This document shows, one piece after another, positions 42,032 through 52,600 of a DNA stretch of 64,000 nucleotides. Below the pieces are notes generated by a model. It did not search any database. It was given only the letters and a program-made list of their open reading frames with translations, and was not told the origin of the DNA. Origin of the DNA: Sandaracinaceae bacterium. Lineage in GTDB: Bacteria > Myxococcota_A > Polyangia > Polyangiales > JADJQN01. The stretch is from positions 620,001-684,000 of the forward strand of contig JADJQN010000015.1 in the NCBI GenBank assembly GCA_016712745.1. The letters run 5' to 3'. Positions within the stretch are counted from its first letter, which is position 1. Each line of letters begins with the position of its first letter. Made by a program: the position numbers and the translations under genes.

Positions 42032-43324
42032 ATGTCGAGGGTATTTCTTCATCGCATTGTCTTCTTCATGTGCATCGCGCTGTGCACCTCCTCCGCCACG
42101 CGTGCACGCGCGGACTTTTTGCTTTGGGAAGAGAACGCGGACGACGAGTGGCATCACCGTTCGTTCGCCGCCACGGGGTATCTGGCGGCAGGTTTTCTCT
42201 GGCGCCAGAACGATCCTCAGAGCCCATCCTCCGACGACCAGTTCATCGTGCAGCACGCGCGGTTCGGATTTCGCGCCCTCCTGCACAAGTGGGCGATGTT
42301 GCGCTTTGAGATCGAAACGTCCCCGTCGCCATCGGCGACAGACGTCTTCATTGACTCGCCCATTTCGCCGATGTTCGGGATTCGCTTCGGCCAATTTCGT
42401 CTTCCCTTTCTGAGAATGGGGATTTTTTCCGAGACATCGATTTCGTTCATCGACCGTCCCCTTTTCACCCCACAGGCGCCCGACCGTTCGAATTTCGGCA
42501 CCATCTACGCGCGCGACATCGGTTTGATGTTCTCGGGCACCTTCGGCAATCGCGAGCCCGCGCTTCGCATCCCTTCGTTGCAGTACGCGGTAGGCGCATT
42601 CCTAGGTCGCGGCGCCAATCAGATCGTTAACGATGACAATGCGTTCCTCTACGCTGGCCGTTTGTCGTTTCACGTCTTCGGCGCTCCGGTCGGCATCGAG
42701 AACGAGAACGATCTTGCGCACAACGAGATCCCACGCGTTGCGCTGGGCGGCGGGGCGTACACGAACTGCAGCGATCGCGGTGATTGGAACCGCGGATGGA
42801 CTGTCGACTCAGAGTTTCGATATCGCGGCTTCTTTGCATCGCTCGCATTCGTCCGTATGCGAAGCGGCGGCGTGAACGGAAGCGGCCTCGGAAAGGCCCT
42901 TGGCTATGACGACAGTTGCGGCGTTGGCGGCACTGGCTCCGTCGATAGCGTGGGCTGGGGCGTAAACGCGCAAGTTCAGTACGTCTTGCCCCCAGTGCTA
43001 TTTCCCTTCCACGAGCAGTCTCTGGAAGTGCTTACTCGCTTTGACGCCGTATCCCCCAATGGCCCGGCGGATGGTTCGTTCTTCGGAGGTGGCGTCGGCT
43101 CGCCCGGATACACGAGCCCTAACTCGTACGTGAGTCCGGACAACGCGCCGTCGACCTGGCGCATCACGTTCGGCCTAAACTGGTATCCAACGTCGCAGCA
43201 GATACTTCACCTGACCTTGAACTACCAGATCAACCGCGAGACCGAACACGCGGTAGTTGCCGGCACCGAATACGTTGGCATTCGAAACGACATTCTTTGG
43301 CTGCAGCTCATCGCCGGAATGTAG
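42032..43324 (+). CDS. Porin-like outer membrane beta-barrel (Porin O/P type)
   Basis: ATG 42032 begins a Sec signal (RIVFFMCIALCTSSATRA) ending near ARA. The mature 400 residues have alternating beta strands, an aromatic-rich end, and the FRLPFLRMGIFSETSISFIDRP segment typical of phosphate-selective porin O/P relatives (residues about 110-140). The protein ends in WLQLIAGM. It likely forms a channel for anions or phosphate; the 5'-nucleotidase gene nearby would fit phosphate scavenging. The following gene starts 2 bp after its stop. Confidence 0.75.
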   Translation: MSRVFLHRIVFFMCIALCTSSATRARADFLLWEENADDEWHHRSFAATGYLAAGFLWRQNDPQSPSSDDQFIVQHARFGFRALLHKWAMLRFEIETSPSPSATDVFIDSPISPMFGIRFGQFRLPFLRMGIFSETSISFIDRPLFTPQAPDRSNFGTIYARDIGLMFSGTFGNREPALRIPSLQYAVGAFLGRGANQIVNDDNAFLYAGRLSFHVFGAPVGIENENDLAHNEIPRVALGGGAYTNCSDRGDWNRGWTVDSEFRYRGFFASLAFVRMRSGGVNGSGLGKALGYDDSCGVGGTGSVDSVGWGVNAQVQYVLPPVLFPFHEQSLEVLTRFDAVSPNGPADGSFFGGGVGSPGYTSPNSYVSPDNAPSTWRITFGLNWYPTSQQILHLTLNYQINRETEHAVVAGTEYVGIRNDILWLQLIAGM

Positions 43325-43326
43325 AA

Positions 43327-43650
43327 GTGCGGGACGACGTCAGGCGAGCACTTCCCGTCGCGTCGTTTGCTTTTGGGATCGGTGCATCGTTAGCCTATGT
43401 TGCGCAACGAATCGTTGAACGGCTCCGCTCGGCGCCGATCGATCCGACGCTGCTCGTATTTACGATTCACACCTCGTTCTACTGGCGTGTACTGACGGCA
43501 ACGTTCTGGGGCGGCGTGTTCGGCATCATTGCCTATGCAATTGCCCATCGCCTCTCTGACGAACAGCAGGGCCGATGTTATCGCGCGCTAAGCCGCGCCA
43601 TCGTGCCGATTGCGCTGATACTCGCGTACTGCTCGTGGAGGTTTCCATGA
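43327..43650 (+). CDS. Small membrane protein, unknown
   Basis: A GTG start 2 bp after the porin stop codon gives a protein of about 107 residues with two or three hydrophobic segments (VASFAFGIGASLAYVA, VLTATFWGGVFGIIAYAIA, AIVPIALILAYCSW). I do not recognise it. Its stop overlaps the ATG of the next membrane gene (ATGA), so the two are translated together and may form a complex. Confidence 0.65.
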   Translation: MRDDVRRALPVASFAFGIGASLAYVAQRIVERLRSAPIDPTLLVFTIHTSFYWRVLTATFWGGVFGIIAYAIAHRLSDEQQGRCYRALSRAIVPIALILAYCSWRFP

Positions 43651-44084
43651 GCTTCATGCGTTTGCTGGAGTCGATGCACGGCCACTTCGGCGTTTTGCTC
43701 ACCGTTGCACTTTTGCACCCGGCGATTCTCCTACGAAAAGGCCAGCCACTTTCGCGTGGCACAAAATGGTCGGTCGCGCTGACGAGCGCGTTGAGCTGCG
43801 TTGCGTTCTCGCTCGGCTGCACCATCTACGAGCCGTATCGCGCGCAGATAAAGCGTCCACTCTTCTTCGACCATCCGAGTGCTGGATTGCTCTTTGAAAC
43901 GAAGGAGCATCTTGCGTTTGTGGTGCTCGCGCTTTCGCTCGCTGCCGGCGTCGGCGCGTGGACCGCTCCACGTCACGCAAAAGAAGCGCGCCAGGCAGCC
44001 GCGATGATGTACGCAACAGCCACGTTGCTGTGCGTGCTCGTGGGGGGCATCGGAACTTACGTTGCCAGCACGCGCGGGTTTTAG
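43647..44084 (+). CDS. Membrane protein, four helices, unknown
   Basis: ATG 43647 has GGAGG at 43636-43640 and overlaps the previous stop by 4 bp. The 145-residue product has four hydrophobic helices, with His residues near membrane edges (SMHGHFG, LLHPAIL, KEHLAFV) like those of cytochrome b-type or DUF2231-type membrane proteins. A haem role is a guess. It is coupled to the gene at 43327 and converges on the minus-strand gene that follows. Confidence 0.65.
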   Translation: MSFMRLLESMHGHFGVLLTVALLHPAILLRKGQPLSRGTKWSVALTSALSCVAFSLGCTIYEPYRAQIKRPLFFDHPSAGLLFETKEHLAFVVLALSLAAGVGAWTAPRHAKEARQAAAMMYATATLLCVLVGGIGTYVASTRGF

Positions 44085-44719
44085 GTCCAGCTCTGAAGAC
44101 CTGCGACGACGTCCCGCATCAAGTGGGGCGCCCGCAAGCGCAGCTCCGGTTCAATCTCTTCGAGCGCTTCACGGGCCATCGCGCCGCCGTGGGCATCGAG
44201 ACGCAAGCGGGGCCGATCGGTCAGAATGCGGACTAAGCGGTCCGCGACATTCGCGGGCGAACTATGGGTCGAAGGAGAGCCGTAGGAAGCAATCCTACGG
44301 GTGAGTTGCGCAATGACCCGCGCGTGCTCCTCGACTTCAAAATCTGCGAAACGCTCAGACGACGCGAGCTTCATCGCGTTGAAGTAGAGTGCTTCTCCCG
44401 CAAGATCAGGCAGTAGCGTCGCGTCCAGCAAGAGTTCAACGCCGATGTGGCCCACCGCGCGCGCTCCGCCTCGCGAAACGCCCCGTGCTTCGCACGCTGC
44501 AGTGGTTTTCGAGGCCAACTCAACAAAATCGCGCGCGCCGTGGAAGGCAGCGTCTGTATCGTGATGGAGCGCGACGCCTCGCTGCACGGTAGAGTCGTAA
44601 AAGACCGTCGTACGTGCTCGAACCATCGCGCAAAAGTCCGGCAACATTGCGCCCAAGACGAGGCCTGCGGATGTCTCGCGCATCTTGGACGCGACGATGG
44701 CGTGACCGAAGAAGTTCAC
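44081..44719 (-). CDS. ACP phosphodiesterase-like helical protein
   Basis: GTG 44719 starts MNFFGHAIVA (as Met), resembling the start of the acyl carrier protein phosphodiesterase (AcpH) family (MNFLAH). Further conserved-looking features are GAMLPDF (about residue 28), HHDTDAAFH (about 55) and GHIGVELLLDA (about 95), which could bind a metal. The frame extends to an ATG at 44800, but that would add 27 residues with no family match. The function as an AcpH relative is moderately likely; it may instead act on another substrate. Confidence 0.7.
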   Translation of the reverse strand: MNFFGHAIVASKMRETSAGLVLGAMLPDFCAMVRARTTVFYDSTVQRGVALHHDTDAAFHGARDFVELASKTTAACEARGVSRGGARAVGHIGVELLLDATLLPDLAGEALYFNAMKLASSERFADFEVEEHARVIAQLTRRIASYGSPSTHSSPANVADRLVRILTDRPRLRLDAHGGAMAREALEEIEPELRLRAPHLMRDVVAGLQSWT

Positions 44720-44783
44720 GAGCCCAAGCCTAGACCGAATCGGTCTGGCACTCCACGTGCGTCGGTGCTTCACTAGGTGGCGC

Positions 44784-46532
44784 ATGCGCATTCTATCCAC
44801 ACTCGCTTTGATCTTGGTGCTCGGCTGCGGATCCTCCCCGGCTCAGCGTGAGACGTCTGTGTCTCCCGCAACGAGCGCAGCGACAAACGATCCCGCGCCG
44901 GCGGTCCTGCCGTCGACCGTGGTAATCTCGCTCGTTGGCACCAACGATCTGCACGGACATATCGGAAGCCTCCCGATTCTCGCCGGCTATCTTCGCAATC
45001 TACGCGCGGCGCGCGAGCGCGATGGGGGCCGGGTCGTGTTGCTCGACGGCGGCGATCTCTTTCAGGGCACGCTCGAATCGAACATGAATGAAGGCGCGGC
45101 GGTCATCGAGGGCTACAACGCGCTCGACTACGACGCGGTTGCCGTCGGCAACCATGAGTTTGACTTTGGCCCGGTTGGCGAGCGCGCGACGCCGCGTGAC
45201 CCGAACGACAATCCGCGCGGTGCACTTTTCGCACGCATTGCGGAAGCGAACTTCCCATTTCTTTCGGCGAACCTTGTTGAGAATGCGAGCGGTGCGCTCC
45301 CCAGCACACCCAATCTTCGCGTCACGACGATGATCGACGCGAGTGGAGTCCAGATTGGCGTGATCGGACTAAGTACCGAGGCGACAGCGCACACCACTAT
45401 CGCTGCGAACTTCCAAGGCCTGACAATGCAGCCGCTCGAGTCGACGGTTGTGCGCGAAGCGGCCGCACTGCGCGCAGCCGGTGCGAAGCTCGTTTTCGTA
45501 ACCGCGCATGCGGGGGGCATCTGCCGATCATTCGATGACCCGCTGGACATCTCGAGCTGCAATCAACATGAGGAAATCGTCGACCTCGTTAATGCACTGC
45601 CTGCCGGCACCATCGACGCCGCAGTGGCCGGACACACGCACGCCGGAATGGCACACATCATCCACGGCGTGCCCGTGATCGAATCGCTCTCGGGCGGTGT
45701 GGCATTCGGCCGTATTGATTTTACGGTCGAGCGCGCGAGCGGTCGGATTCTTAGCTCACACGTCTTTGCGCCGGAGCATCTGTGCGATGTTGGACAGCGT
45801 CCACGTGCTTGCTCAGCCACGACCTACGAGGGCGCAAGCGTGCAGCCCGATGCAGTGCTTCGCGCAGCGCTCGAGCCGCGCTTCGCCGAAGCGCTCTCGG
45901 TGCGTAACGAGCTTTTGCACGTACAACTCAGTGCGCCATTTCGCCGAAGCCATGACTCCGAGTCGCCCCTTGGCAATCTGCTTTCCGATTGGATGCTTGC
46001 AACGCAACGCGGCGCAGACGTTGCGATCGTAAACGGCGGTGGTATTCGTGCGGACTTCCCGGAGGGCGTGCTCACCTACGGCGCCCTTTACGAGACGTTT
46101 CCGTTCGACAATCGCTTCGCGCTCGTCACGCTCACGGGAGCGCAGCTCAGGCGCATTCTCGCCGACAACGTTACGTCGAACGGAAGCCTGCTTTCGGTGG
46201 GCGGCGTGACGGTGAACGCGGAGTGTCATGGACGCGAGTTGCGCGTCGACATCGCGCGAGCAAACGGCCGACCTGTCCGCGACTCGGATCGCCTTACCAT
46301 TGCGACGAGCGACTTTCTCGCTACCGGCGGAGACCGCGCACTTACCGCGGAGATCGACGCAAACAATATCCGTATGCCTGACGACGGCCCAAACATTCGC
46401 GACGCCATCGCCGCCTATCTGCGCAGCTTGCCCGCCGCCACGGTGGTGCAGCCCGACAACGCGCAAATCTATTCACGCGAGCATCCACGGTGGCACTACG
46501 CGGGCGAAAGACCCGTGCGTTGTCCGCGTTGA
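44784..46532 (+). CDS. 5'-nucleotidase/metallophosphoesterase lipoprotein
   Basis: A lipobox signal (LSTLALILVLGC) precedes a metallophosphoesterase domain with TNDLHGH, GGDLFQG, GNHEFD, TAHAGG and GHTHAG metal ligands. A 5'-nucleotidase C-terminal domain follows (NGGGIRADF, ETFPFDN, TSDFLATGGD). It is a periplasmic UshA/NutA-type enzyme releasing phosphate from nucleotides or sugar phosphates. ATG 44784 with upstream AGGTGG is chosen over 44757. Phosphate scavenging fits the porin-like neighbour. It ends 33 bp before the MutL gene. Confidence 0.92.
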   Translation: MRILSTLALILVLGCGSSPAQRETSVSPATSAATNDPAPAVLPSTVVISLVGTNDLHGHIGSLPILAGYLRNLRAARERDGGRVVLLDGGDLFQGTLESNMNEGAAVIEGYNALDYDAVAVGNHEFDFGPVGERATPRDPNDNPRGALFARIAEANFPFLSANLVENASGALPSTPNLRVTTMIDASGVQIGVIGLSTEATAHTTIAANFQGLTMQPLESTVVREAAALRAAGAKLVFVTAHAGGICRSFDDPLDISSCNQHEEIVDLVNALPAGTIDAAVAGHTHAGMAHIIHGVPVIESLSGGVAFGRIDFTVERASGRILSSHVFAPEHLCDVGQRPRACSATTYEGASVQPDAVLRAALEPRFAEALSVRNELLHVQLSAPFRRSHDSESPLGNLLSDWMLATQRGADVAIVNGGGIRADFPEGVLTYGALYETFPFDNRFALVTLTGAQLRRILADNVTSNGSLLSVGGVTVNAECHGRELRVDIARANGRPVRDSDRLTIATSDFLATGGDRALTAEIDANNIRMPDDGPNIRDAIAAYLRSLPAATVVQPDNAQIYSREHPRWHYAGERPVRCPR

Positions 46533-46565
46533 CACGAAGAAACGGCCGTAAGACGCTCGCGTCCG

Positions 46566-48440
46566 ATGGCCACGCATCACGCATCTGAAACGCCGACGGT
46601 CAGCAAAACGGGTCACCCGTTTTCCGAGATTCGCAGCGTGCTTGCGACGGATTGCGGCTCGACCACAACGAAAGCCATTCTGATTGAGAAGCAGACCGAC
46701 GGAACGTTCCGACTCACGGCGCGCGGGGAGGCGCCTACCACGGTCGAAGCGCCCTTCGAGGACGTGACACGCGGTGTGTTCAACGCTTCAGTCGAAGTTG
46801 CTGAGCTGTGCGGTCGCACGATCGTTGGACACAAGGACGGCGAAGAATTCATCATGCGCCCGCAAACGGAGGAGGGCGGCGTCGACATTTACATAAGTAC
46901 GTCGTCGGCTGGCGGTGGTCTGCAGATGGTAGTCGCCGGCGTGGTGCGATCGATGACGGCGGAGTCGGCGGAGCGTGCAGCGCTCGGCGCCGGCGCCATT
47001 GTCATGGACACATTCGCGATCAACGACGGCCGGCAGCCGCACGAAAAGATTGAGCGCATTCGTCAGTTGCGCCCAGACATGATCTTGCTCGCGGGCGGCA
47101 TCGATGGGGGCACAGAGAAACACGTGGTACAGCTCGCCGAAATGCTGGCGGCGGCCAATCCCCGGCCCCGCTTGGGCATTGGCTTCAATCTGCCGGTCGT
47201 ATTCGCGGGCAACTCTCAGGTTCGCGGACGCGTCGATGAAATCTTAGGCAAGAAGGTCTCATTGCAATCGGTGGGCAACGTGCGCCCGACGCTCGAAGAA
47301 GAGGACCTTCACCCCGCGCGCGAGTCTATTCACGATCTCTTCCTCGAGCACGTCATGCAGCAAGCGCCCGGTTACGCGAAGCTCATGGACATGACGGACG
47401 CTCCCATCATGCCGACCCCAGGTGCGGTGGGGCTCTTGATTGAGCAGCTCGCCAAGGCAACTCACCAGAATGTTCTTGGGGTCGACATCGGCGGCGCGAC
47501 GACCGACGTGTTCAGCGTCTTTTCGGAAAAGTTCAACCGCACCGTGAGTGCGAATCTTGGAATGAGTTACTCGGTATCCAACGTGCTGGCAGAGGCCGGC
47601 CTGCCCAACATCTTGCGTTGGGTTCTTTTCGATATCGAGGAAGAAGATCTACGCAATCGTATTGGCAACAAGATGATTCGCCCGACGACAATCCCGGTGA
47701 CGCTGCAAGAGTTGCAGATTGAGCAAGCCATCGCTCGTGAAGCGCTGCGACTTTCACTGGTGCAGCACAAGGCGTTCGCCGTCGAGCTGCGGGGAGTGCA
47801 ACAGGAGCGCACGATTGCCGATGCGTTCCGGCAATCGGCGAGTGGCCGCACCTTGGTGGACATGATGAAGCTCGATCTCATTATCGGATCGGGCGGCGTT
47901 CTGAGCCACGCGCCGCGACGCCAACAGTCGATGCGCATGATGATCGACGCGTTCTTGCCAGAAGGCGTGACCGCGTTGGCGGTGGATAGCATCTTCATGA
48001 TGCCGCACCTTGGTGTGCTTTCGAGTGTGCACGCGGAGGCCGCGACGGAAGTCTTCGAACGAGATTGCCTGGTGTGGCTGGGGACCTGCATTGCCCCGAT
48101 CGGCCCGGGAACGCAGGGTGCGCCGTGCCTGCTTGTGAAGCTTGAGGCACAAGGCGATCGACCGGCGCAGGAGCACAGTTGCAAGTTTGGTGATCTGATC
48201 CTGCTGCCACTTGAGCACAGCGAAAAGCGCACGCGCGCGACGCTCATGCCCGCCAAGGGGTTTGACGTCGGTGCCGGTCCGGGCAAATCGCGCGAGGTGG
48301 AAGTCACCGGCGGCGTCGTTGGTCTTGTGATCGATTGTCGTGGCCGTCAGCCTTTCACGGTTCCGGCTGAGCGGAGCGCTCGCGTCGAGGCCCTTTCGCG
48401 TTGGGGTCGTGCGATGGACGAGTATCCGGAGCACGCCTGA
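46566..48440 (+). CDS. GlmL/MutL-type reactivating ATPase
   Basis: A 624-residue ASKHA-fold protein with phosphate 1 (ATDCGSTTTKAI), phosphate 2 (LGVDIGGATTDVFS) and adenosine motifs (LIIGSGGVLSHAP), as in the MutL/GlmL family that reactivates B12-dependent glutamate mutase. No glutamate mutase (GlmS/GlmE) or other B12 enzyme is present here. It ends TGATG with the next gene, so the two are coupled. A link to aminomutase reactions is only suggested by the distant KamA gene. Confidence 0.85.
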   Translation: MATHHASETPTVSKTGHPFSEIRSVLATDCGSTTTKAILIEKQTDGTFRLTARGEAPTTVEAPFEDVTRGVFNASVEVAELCGRTIVGHKDGEEFIMRPQTEEGGVDIYISTSSAGGGLQMVVAGVVRSMTAESAERAALGAGAIVMDTFAINDGRQPHEKIERIRQLRPDMILLAGGIDGGTEKHVVQLAEMLAAANPRPRLGIGFNLPVVFAGNSQVRGRVDEILGKKVSLQSVGNVRPTLEEEDLHPARESIHDLFLEHVMQQAPGYAKLMDMTDAPIMPTPGAVGLLIEQLAKATHQNVLGVDIGGATTDVFSVFSEKFNRTVSANLGMSYSVSNVLAEAGLPNILRWVLFDIEEEDLRNRIGNKMIRPTTIPVTLQELQIEQAIAREALRLSLVQHKAFAVELRGVQQERTIADAFRQSASGRTLVDMMKLDLIIGSGGVLSHAPRRQQSMRMMIDAFLPEGVTALAVDSIFMMPHLGVLSSVHAEAATEVFERDCLVWLGTCIAPIGPGTQGAPCLLVKLEAQGDRPAQEHSCKFGDLILLPLEHSEKRTRATLMPAKGFDVGAGPGKSREVEVTGGVVGLVIDCRGRQPFTVPAERSARVEALSRWGRAMDEYPEHA

Positions 48441-49558
48441 TGGGTGCCGCGTACACGCCCGGCCTCAAGGTCAGTGAGCACGTGCTCATTCAGAAGCATC
48501 GGCAGTTGCCGCTGCGCGGCGAGGTTGTCGTGAAAGTCGGCGACCGCGTGGGAAGTCGGGACATCGTCGCGCGTACGGATCTGCCTGGCAAAGTGTACGC
48601 GGTGAACGCCGCCGGCATTTTGGGCGTGCTCGAAACGGATGTGCCCTCGCTGATGCAGAAGAAGGTCGGCGATGCAGTGAAGCACGAAGAGCTTCTGGCG
48701 ATTTCGCCTGGCATCTTCGGTTTCTTCAAGAGCAAGTTAAGCTCGCCCATCGAAGGAACAATCGACGCCATCAGCGATCGCACGGGTCGGGTCATGTTGC
48801 GTGAGGCGCCCACGCCCATCGTAATGCACGCCTACATCGATGGACTCGTCACAGAGATTCATCCAGGCGAGGGCTGCACAGTCGAGGCGCACGGGGCGAT
48901 GTGCCAAGGCATCTTCGGACTTGGCGGGGAAGTCGAAGGCGCGATCGAGATCATCGGCGCGCCCGATGTGGAGCTCACGGCGTCGATGTTCGAGCGTGAC
49001 CTAACGGGCAAGGTCTGCGTGGGTGGACGCCTGCTCACGTTGCCCGCGTACGAAGCCGCGAAGAAGTCCGGCGCAGTCGCGGTCATCGCCGGGGGCATCC
49101 ACTATCGCGACATCAAGGAAATCGTCGGACACGAAATCGGCGTCGCGATCACCGGGAGCGAGAAGCTACCCACGACGATCGTCGTGACCGAAGGCTTTGG
49201 CGCGATCGATATGGCGCGCGCGACTTTCGAGCTCGCGACCAAGCTCAACGGGCGCAAGGCGTCAGTCAACGGAGCAACGCAGATACGCGCAGGCGTAATC
49301 CGGCCCGAGCTTGTGGTTCCGGACCTCGATGACAAGAAAGAGATGAGCCGCGCCGCGGAAGTTCCGTCGCTTGAGATCGGTAGCCCAGTGCGCATCATCC
49401 GCGCGCCATACTTTGGCATCATTGGCAAAGTCGTGGAGCTGCCAATCCAGCTCACGGAGCTTGAGTCGGGCACCATCGTCCGCGTCCTCATCGCCGAACT
49501 CCCCGACGGCCGCCGCGTCACAGTCCCCCGCGCCAACGTCGAAATCATAGAGCGCTAG
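48440..49558 (+). CDS. KOW/barrel-sandwich protein partner of the MutL-type ATPase
   Basis: ATG 48440 overlaps the upstream stop. The 373 residues begin with a lipoyl/RnfC-like beta-sandwich (LPLRGEVVVKVGDRVGSRDIV) and end in a KOW-like beta-barrel (FGIIGKVVELPIQLTELESGTIVRVLI). The middle (LLTLPAYEAAKKSGAVAVIAGGIHYRDIKEIVGHE) looks alpha/beta. I know of no characterised member. The tight coupling implies it works with the ATPase, perhaps as its scaffold or target adaptor. Confidence 0.75.
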   Translation: MGAAYTPGLKVSEHVLIQKHRQLPLRGEVVVKVGDRVGSRDIVARTDLPGKVYAVNAAGILGVLETDVPSLMQKKVGDAVKHEELLAISPGIFGFFKSKLSSPIEGTIDAISDRTGRVMLREAPTPIVMHAYIDGLVTEIHPGEGCTVEAHGAMCQGIFGLGGEVEGAIEIIGAPDVELTASMFERDLTGKVCVGGRLLTLPAYEAAKKSGAVAVIAGGIHYRDIKEIVGHEIGVAITGSEKLPTTIVVTEGFGAIDMARATFELATKLNGRKASVNGATQIRAGVIRPELVVPDLDDKKEMSRAAEVPSLEIGSPVRIIRAPYFGIIGKVVELPIQLTELESGTIVRVLIAELPDGRRVTVPRANVEIIER

Positions 49559-49563
49559 GGGTT

Positions 49564-49676
49564 TTTACCGCCAAGTCACCAGGAGGCGCCAGCCGCGCGG
49601 CCCGATCCGTAGCGACAAGAATCCTGTTCTTGTTTGGGATTGAACATCTGGCGTTTGGTGGTGACTTGGCGGTTAA
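49564..49676. repeat. Dispersed inverted-repeat element, copy 1
   Basis: Arms of about 29 bp run inward from both ends: the left arm has ACCGCCAAGTCACCA (49567-49581) matched exactly by its reverse complement at 49659-49673, and outer bases TTTACC/GGTTAA and inner CGCCAG/CTGGCG extend it. Copy 2 at 61342-61470 shares the arm consensus (TTAACCGCCA near the ends, CGCCAG inside). It lies between convergent genes and overlaps the stop codon of the efflux gene, so it may also act as a terminator. Confidence 0.8.
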
Positions 49677-52600
49677 CCTTCCGCAGAAACACCGCTAGCT
49701 GCCGGGGAAGGAGGGTCTTCGTCGTCGAAGGATTCCAGGTTTTTGAATTTCTTCGCTGCTACGAAGGTGTAGATGACTGGGACGGCGAAGAGGGTGACGA
49801 AGAGCGTCGTGACCATGCCGCCAATGATCACGACTGCGAACGGCTTTTGCGTTTCGCTGCCGACCGCGGTCGAGACGGCCATCGGCATCAGGCCGAGCAT
49901 CGCGAGGAGGGCAGTCATGATGATGGCGCGGAAGCGTTCGGTCGATCCACTGACCACGGCGGTCATGATGTCATCGCCCGCGCGGCGCCGATCGTCGATA
50001 GCTCCCAGCACAAGCAGTGCCGCGAGCGAGACCTGGCCTAAGAGAGCGATGAATCCGATCGCCGCGGACACGCTCACGTTGATGTGCGTTAGTGCCAACG
50101 CGAAGATGCCACCGCACATTGCGAATGGAGCCGCGAGCAGAACAGTGCCGGCGGTTCGCGCTGAACCCAGAGCCATGTAGAGAAGTACAAAGACAACCAT
50201 GATCGCGAGGGGCACAACGATGCTGAGGCGCTTCATTGCCCGCTGCTGGTTCTCGAACTCACCGGTCCAGGAGATGTGGTAACCATCCGCCATGTGCGGC
50301 GCAACGTCGCGGTGAACCGCCGCAATAGCATCGGCGACAACGGAGCCGAGGTCGCGACCTTCTACGTTGAACTTTAGAGCGAGAGCGCGGCTGTTGTTCT
50401 CGCGGCTGATCGAGGTGCGGCCCGGCGTGAGTGCGATGTGCGTAAGCTCGCGGAGCGGCACGCGCGCGCCTTGCGGCGTTGGCACCATAATCTCGCCGAT
50501 ACGGTCCAGGTCCTCGCGCTCGGATTGTGGCAAGCGAAGGCGCACGGGTACAACTCGCTCCTCTTCCCAGAGCTCAGTCACAACGTGGCCGGCAAGCGCA
50601 GTCGAGATGGTCGTTTGCACTGTTGCCACGTCGACGCCGTGAATGGCGAGAGCAGGACGGTTCACGGCAATCTCAAGTTGCGGCACGCTGCGGTCTCGGT
50701 AAAGCGCTAGATCGGTAACGCCGCGCACGCGCCGGATTGAATCCATTGCGTGCAAGAGCGTCTCGCGCATCACGCGTAGGTCGGGGCCGAAGATCTTGAG
50801 CACGATCTTGCCGCGCACGCCGCTAATCGCTTCTTCAACGCTGTCCTTGATCGGTTGCGAGAAATTGAAACGCACGCCGGGTATGTCTTCGAGCGCGCTT
50901 CGAATCGCCTCTGTGAGTCGCCCTTTGTCCCAGCCCGCACGCCACTGATCACGCGGCTTCAGATGGACGACGTTGTCCGCCATATTGACGGTCAGTGAAT
51001 CGAGCCCATCTTCCGGGCGTCCGTGACGCGTGTCGACGGAGATGACCTCTGGGAACTGGCGAATGCGTCGTCGCATTTCTTGCAGAATCTTCTGCGCTTT
51101 GGGAAGCGCGATACTCGATGGCATTTCCACGAAGAGCAGAATGTCGCCCTCGTCGAGCTCAGGCAGGAATTCCGACCCGAGCTGCGACCCAACCAAGCCT
51201 CCCAATGCCAGCAGTGTAAGCACGGCACCGATGACGACCGCGCGCTTTCGCAAGAGCCACACTAGAATCGAGCGGTATTTGTTGCGGAGCTTTTCGATGA
51301 ACGCGGGCTCCTTGGTCTGGGCGTCTTTGATACGCATCAAGAGACCGCACAGAGCCGGCACGAAGGCCAAGGAGAAGAGCAGAGCTCCGATGAGCGCAAA
51401 GCTGTATGTCAGGGCTAGTGGGCGGAAGATCCGGCCCTCCACGCGCTGCAGCGTAAAGATCGGAATCATCGCCGCGATGATGATGGCCATCGCGAAGAGA
51501 GTCGGCTGCGCGACGCTTACTGCAGCACTCGTAATAAGCGAGAGGCGCTCGCGCGTATTTCGGGGCGGATGCTCCTGCAGTTTGTGAATTACGTTTTCGA
51601 CCAAGATAACGGCCCCATCAACGATGATCCCAAAATCGATTGCGCCCATCGAGATAAGGTTTGCCGGTAGACCAATCGCGTAGAGACCGATGAAGGCCGT
51701 CAGTAAGGCCAAAGGAATGACCGAGCCGACGATGAGCGAGCCGCGCAAGCTGCGAAGAAATATGTAGACGATAGCGATGCAGAGTACTGCCCCTTCCAGC
51801 AGGCTGTGATGCACCGTCTCAAGCGTGCGGTCGACCAGCAGAGTTCGGTCGAGAAAGGTCTCAATGCGCATTCCGTCCGGCAGAAGGCCGTGATTGAGGA
51901 GCGCGAGTTTTTCGTGCAATCCCTCGAGCACGATGGATGGGTTCTCCCCGCGCCGCATGAGCACAAGCCCTTCCACGGATTCGGGGTTGTCGTTGAAACC
52001 CGCAGTTCCCTGACGCGGCGTATGGCTTTGCACCACGCGACCCACATCCGCGATGGTGACTGGCACCCCGCCCTCGCTTTTCAGAACCACGCTTTCAATC
52101 TCTCGCGCGTTTTGAAAGTAACCGACGCCGCGAATGACCAGCTGCTGATCGCCAGAGTCCATGAAGCCGCCGCCACTGTTGCGATTGGCTCGTTCGAGCG
52201 CATCGTTTACATCGGACAGAGTCAGGCCGTGCGCAAGCAGGCGCGAGGGGTCGGCTTCAACGTGGTACTCCTTTAGGAAGCCGCCGCGAACGACGACATC
52301 GGCAACGCCCGGCACGCGTTTGAGCATCGGCGCAACATTCCACTCTTGCTCCGAGCGCAGCTCCGTGAGGGTGTGGCGGTCGCTGGTAAGTCGGTAGATG
52401 TAGACCTCGCCGAGCGGCGTTGCGTCGGGGGCAAGCTCGGGTGTGACGCCATCGGGAAGTTCGGCCTGGTGAAGGCGCTGTTCGACGAGCACGCGAGAGC
52501 GAAACGGATCGGTGCCATCTTCGAAGGTGAGCAAAATTAGCGATAAGCCGAACATGCTATCGCTGCGCATCGAAATCATGCCCGGCGTTCCGTTGAGCGC

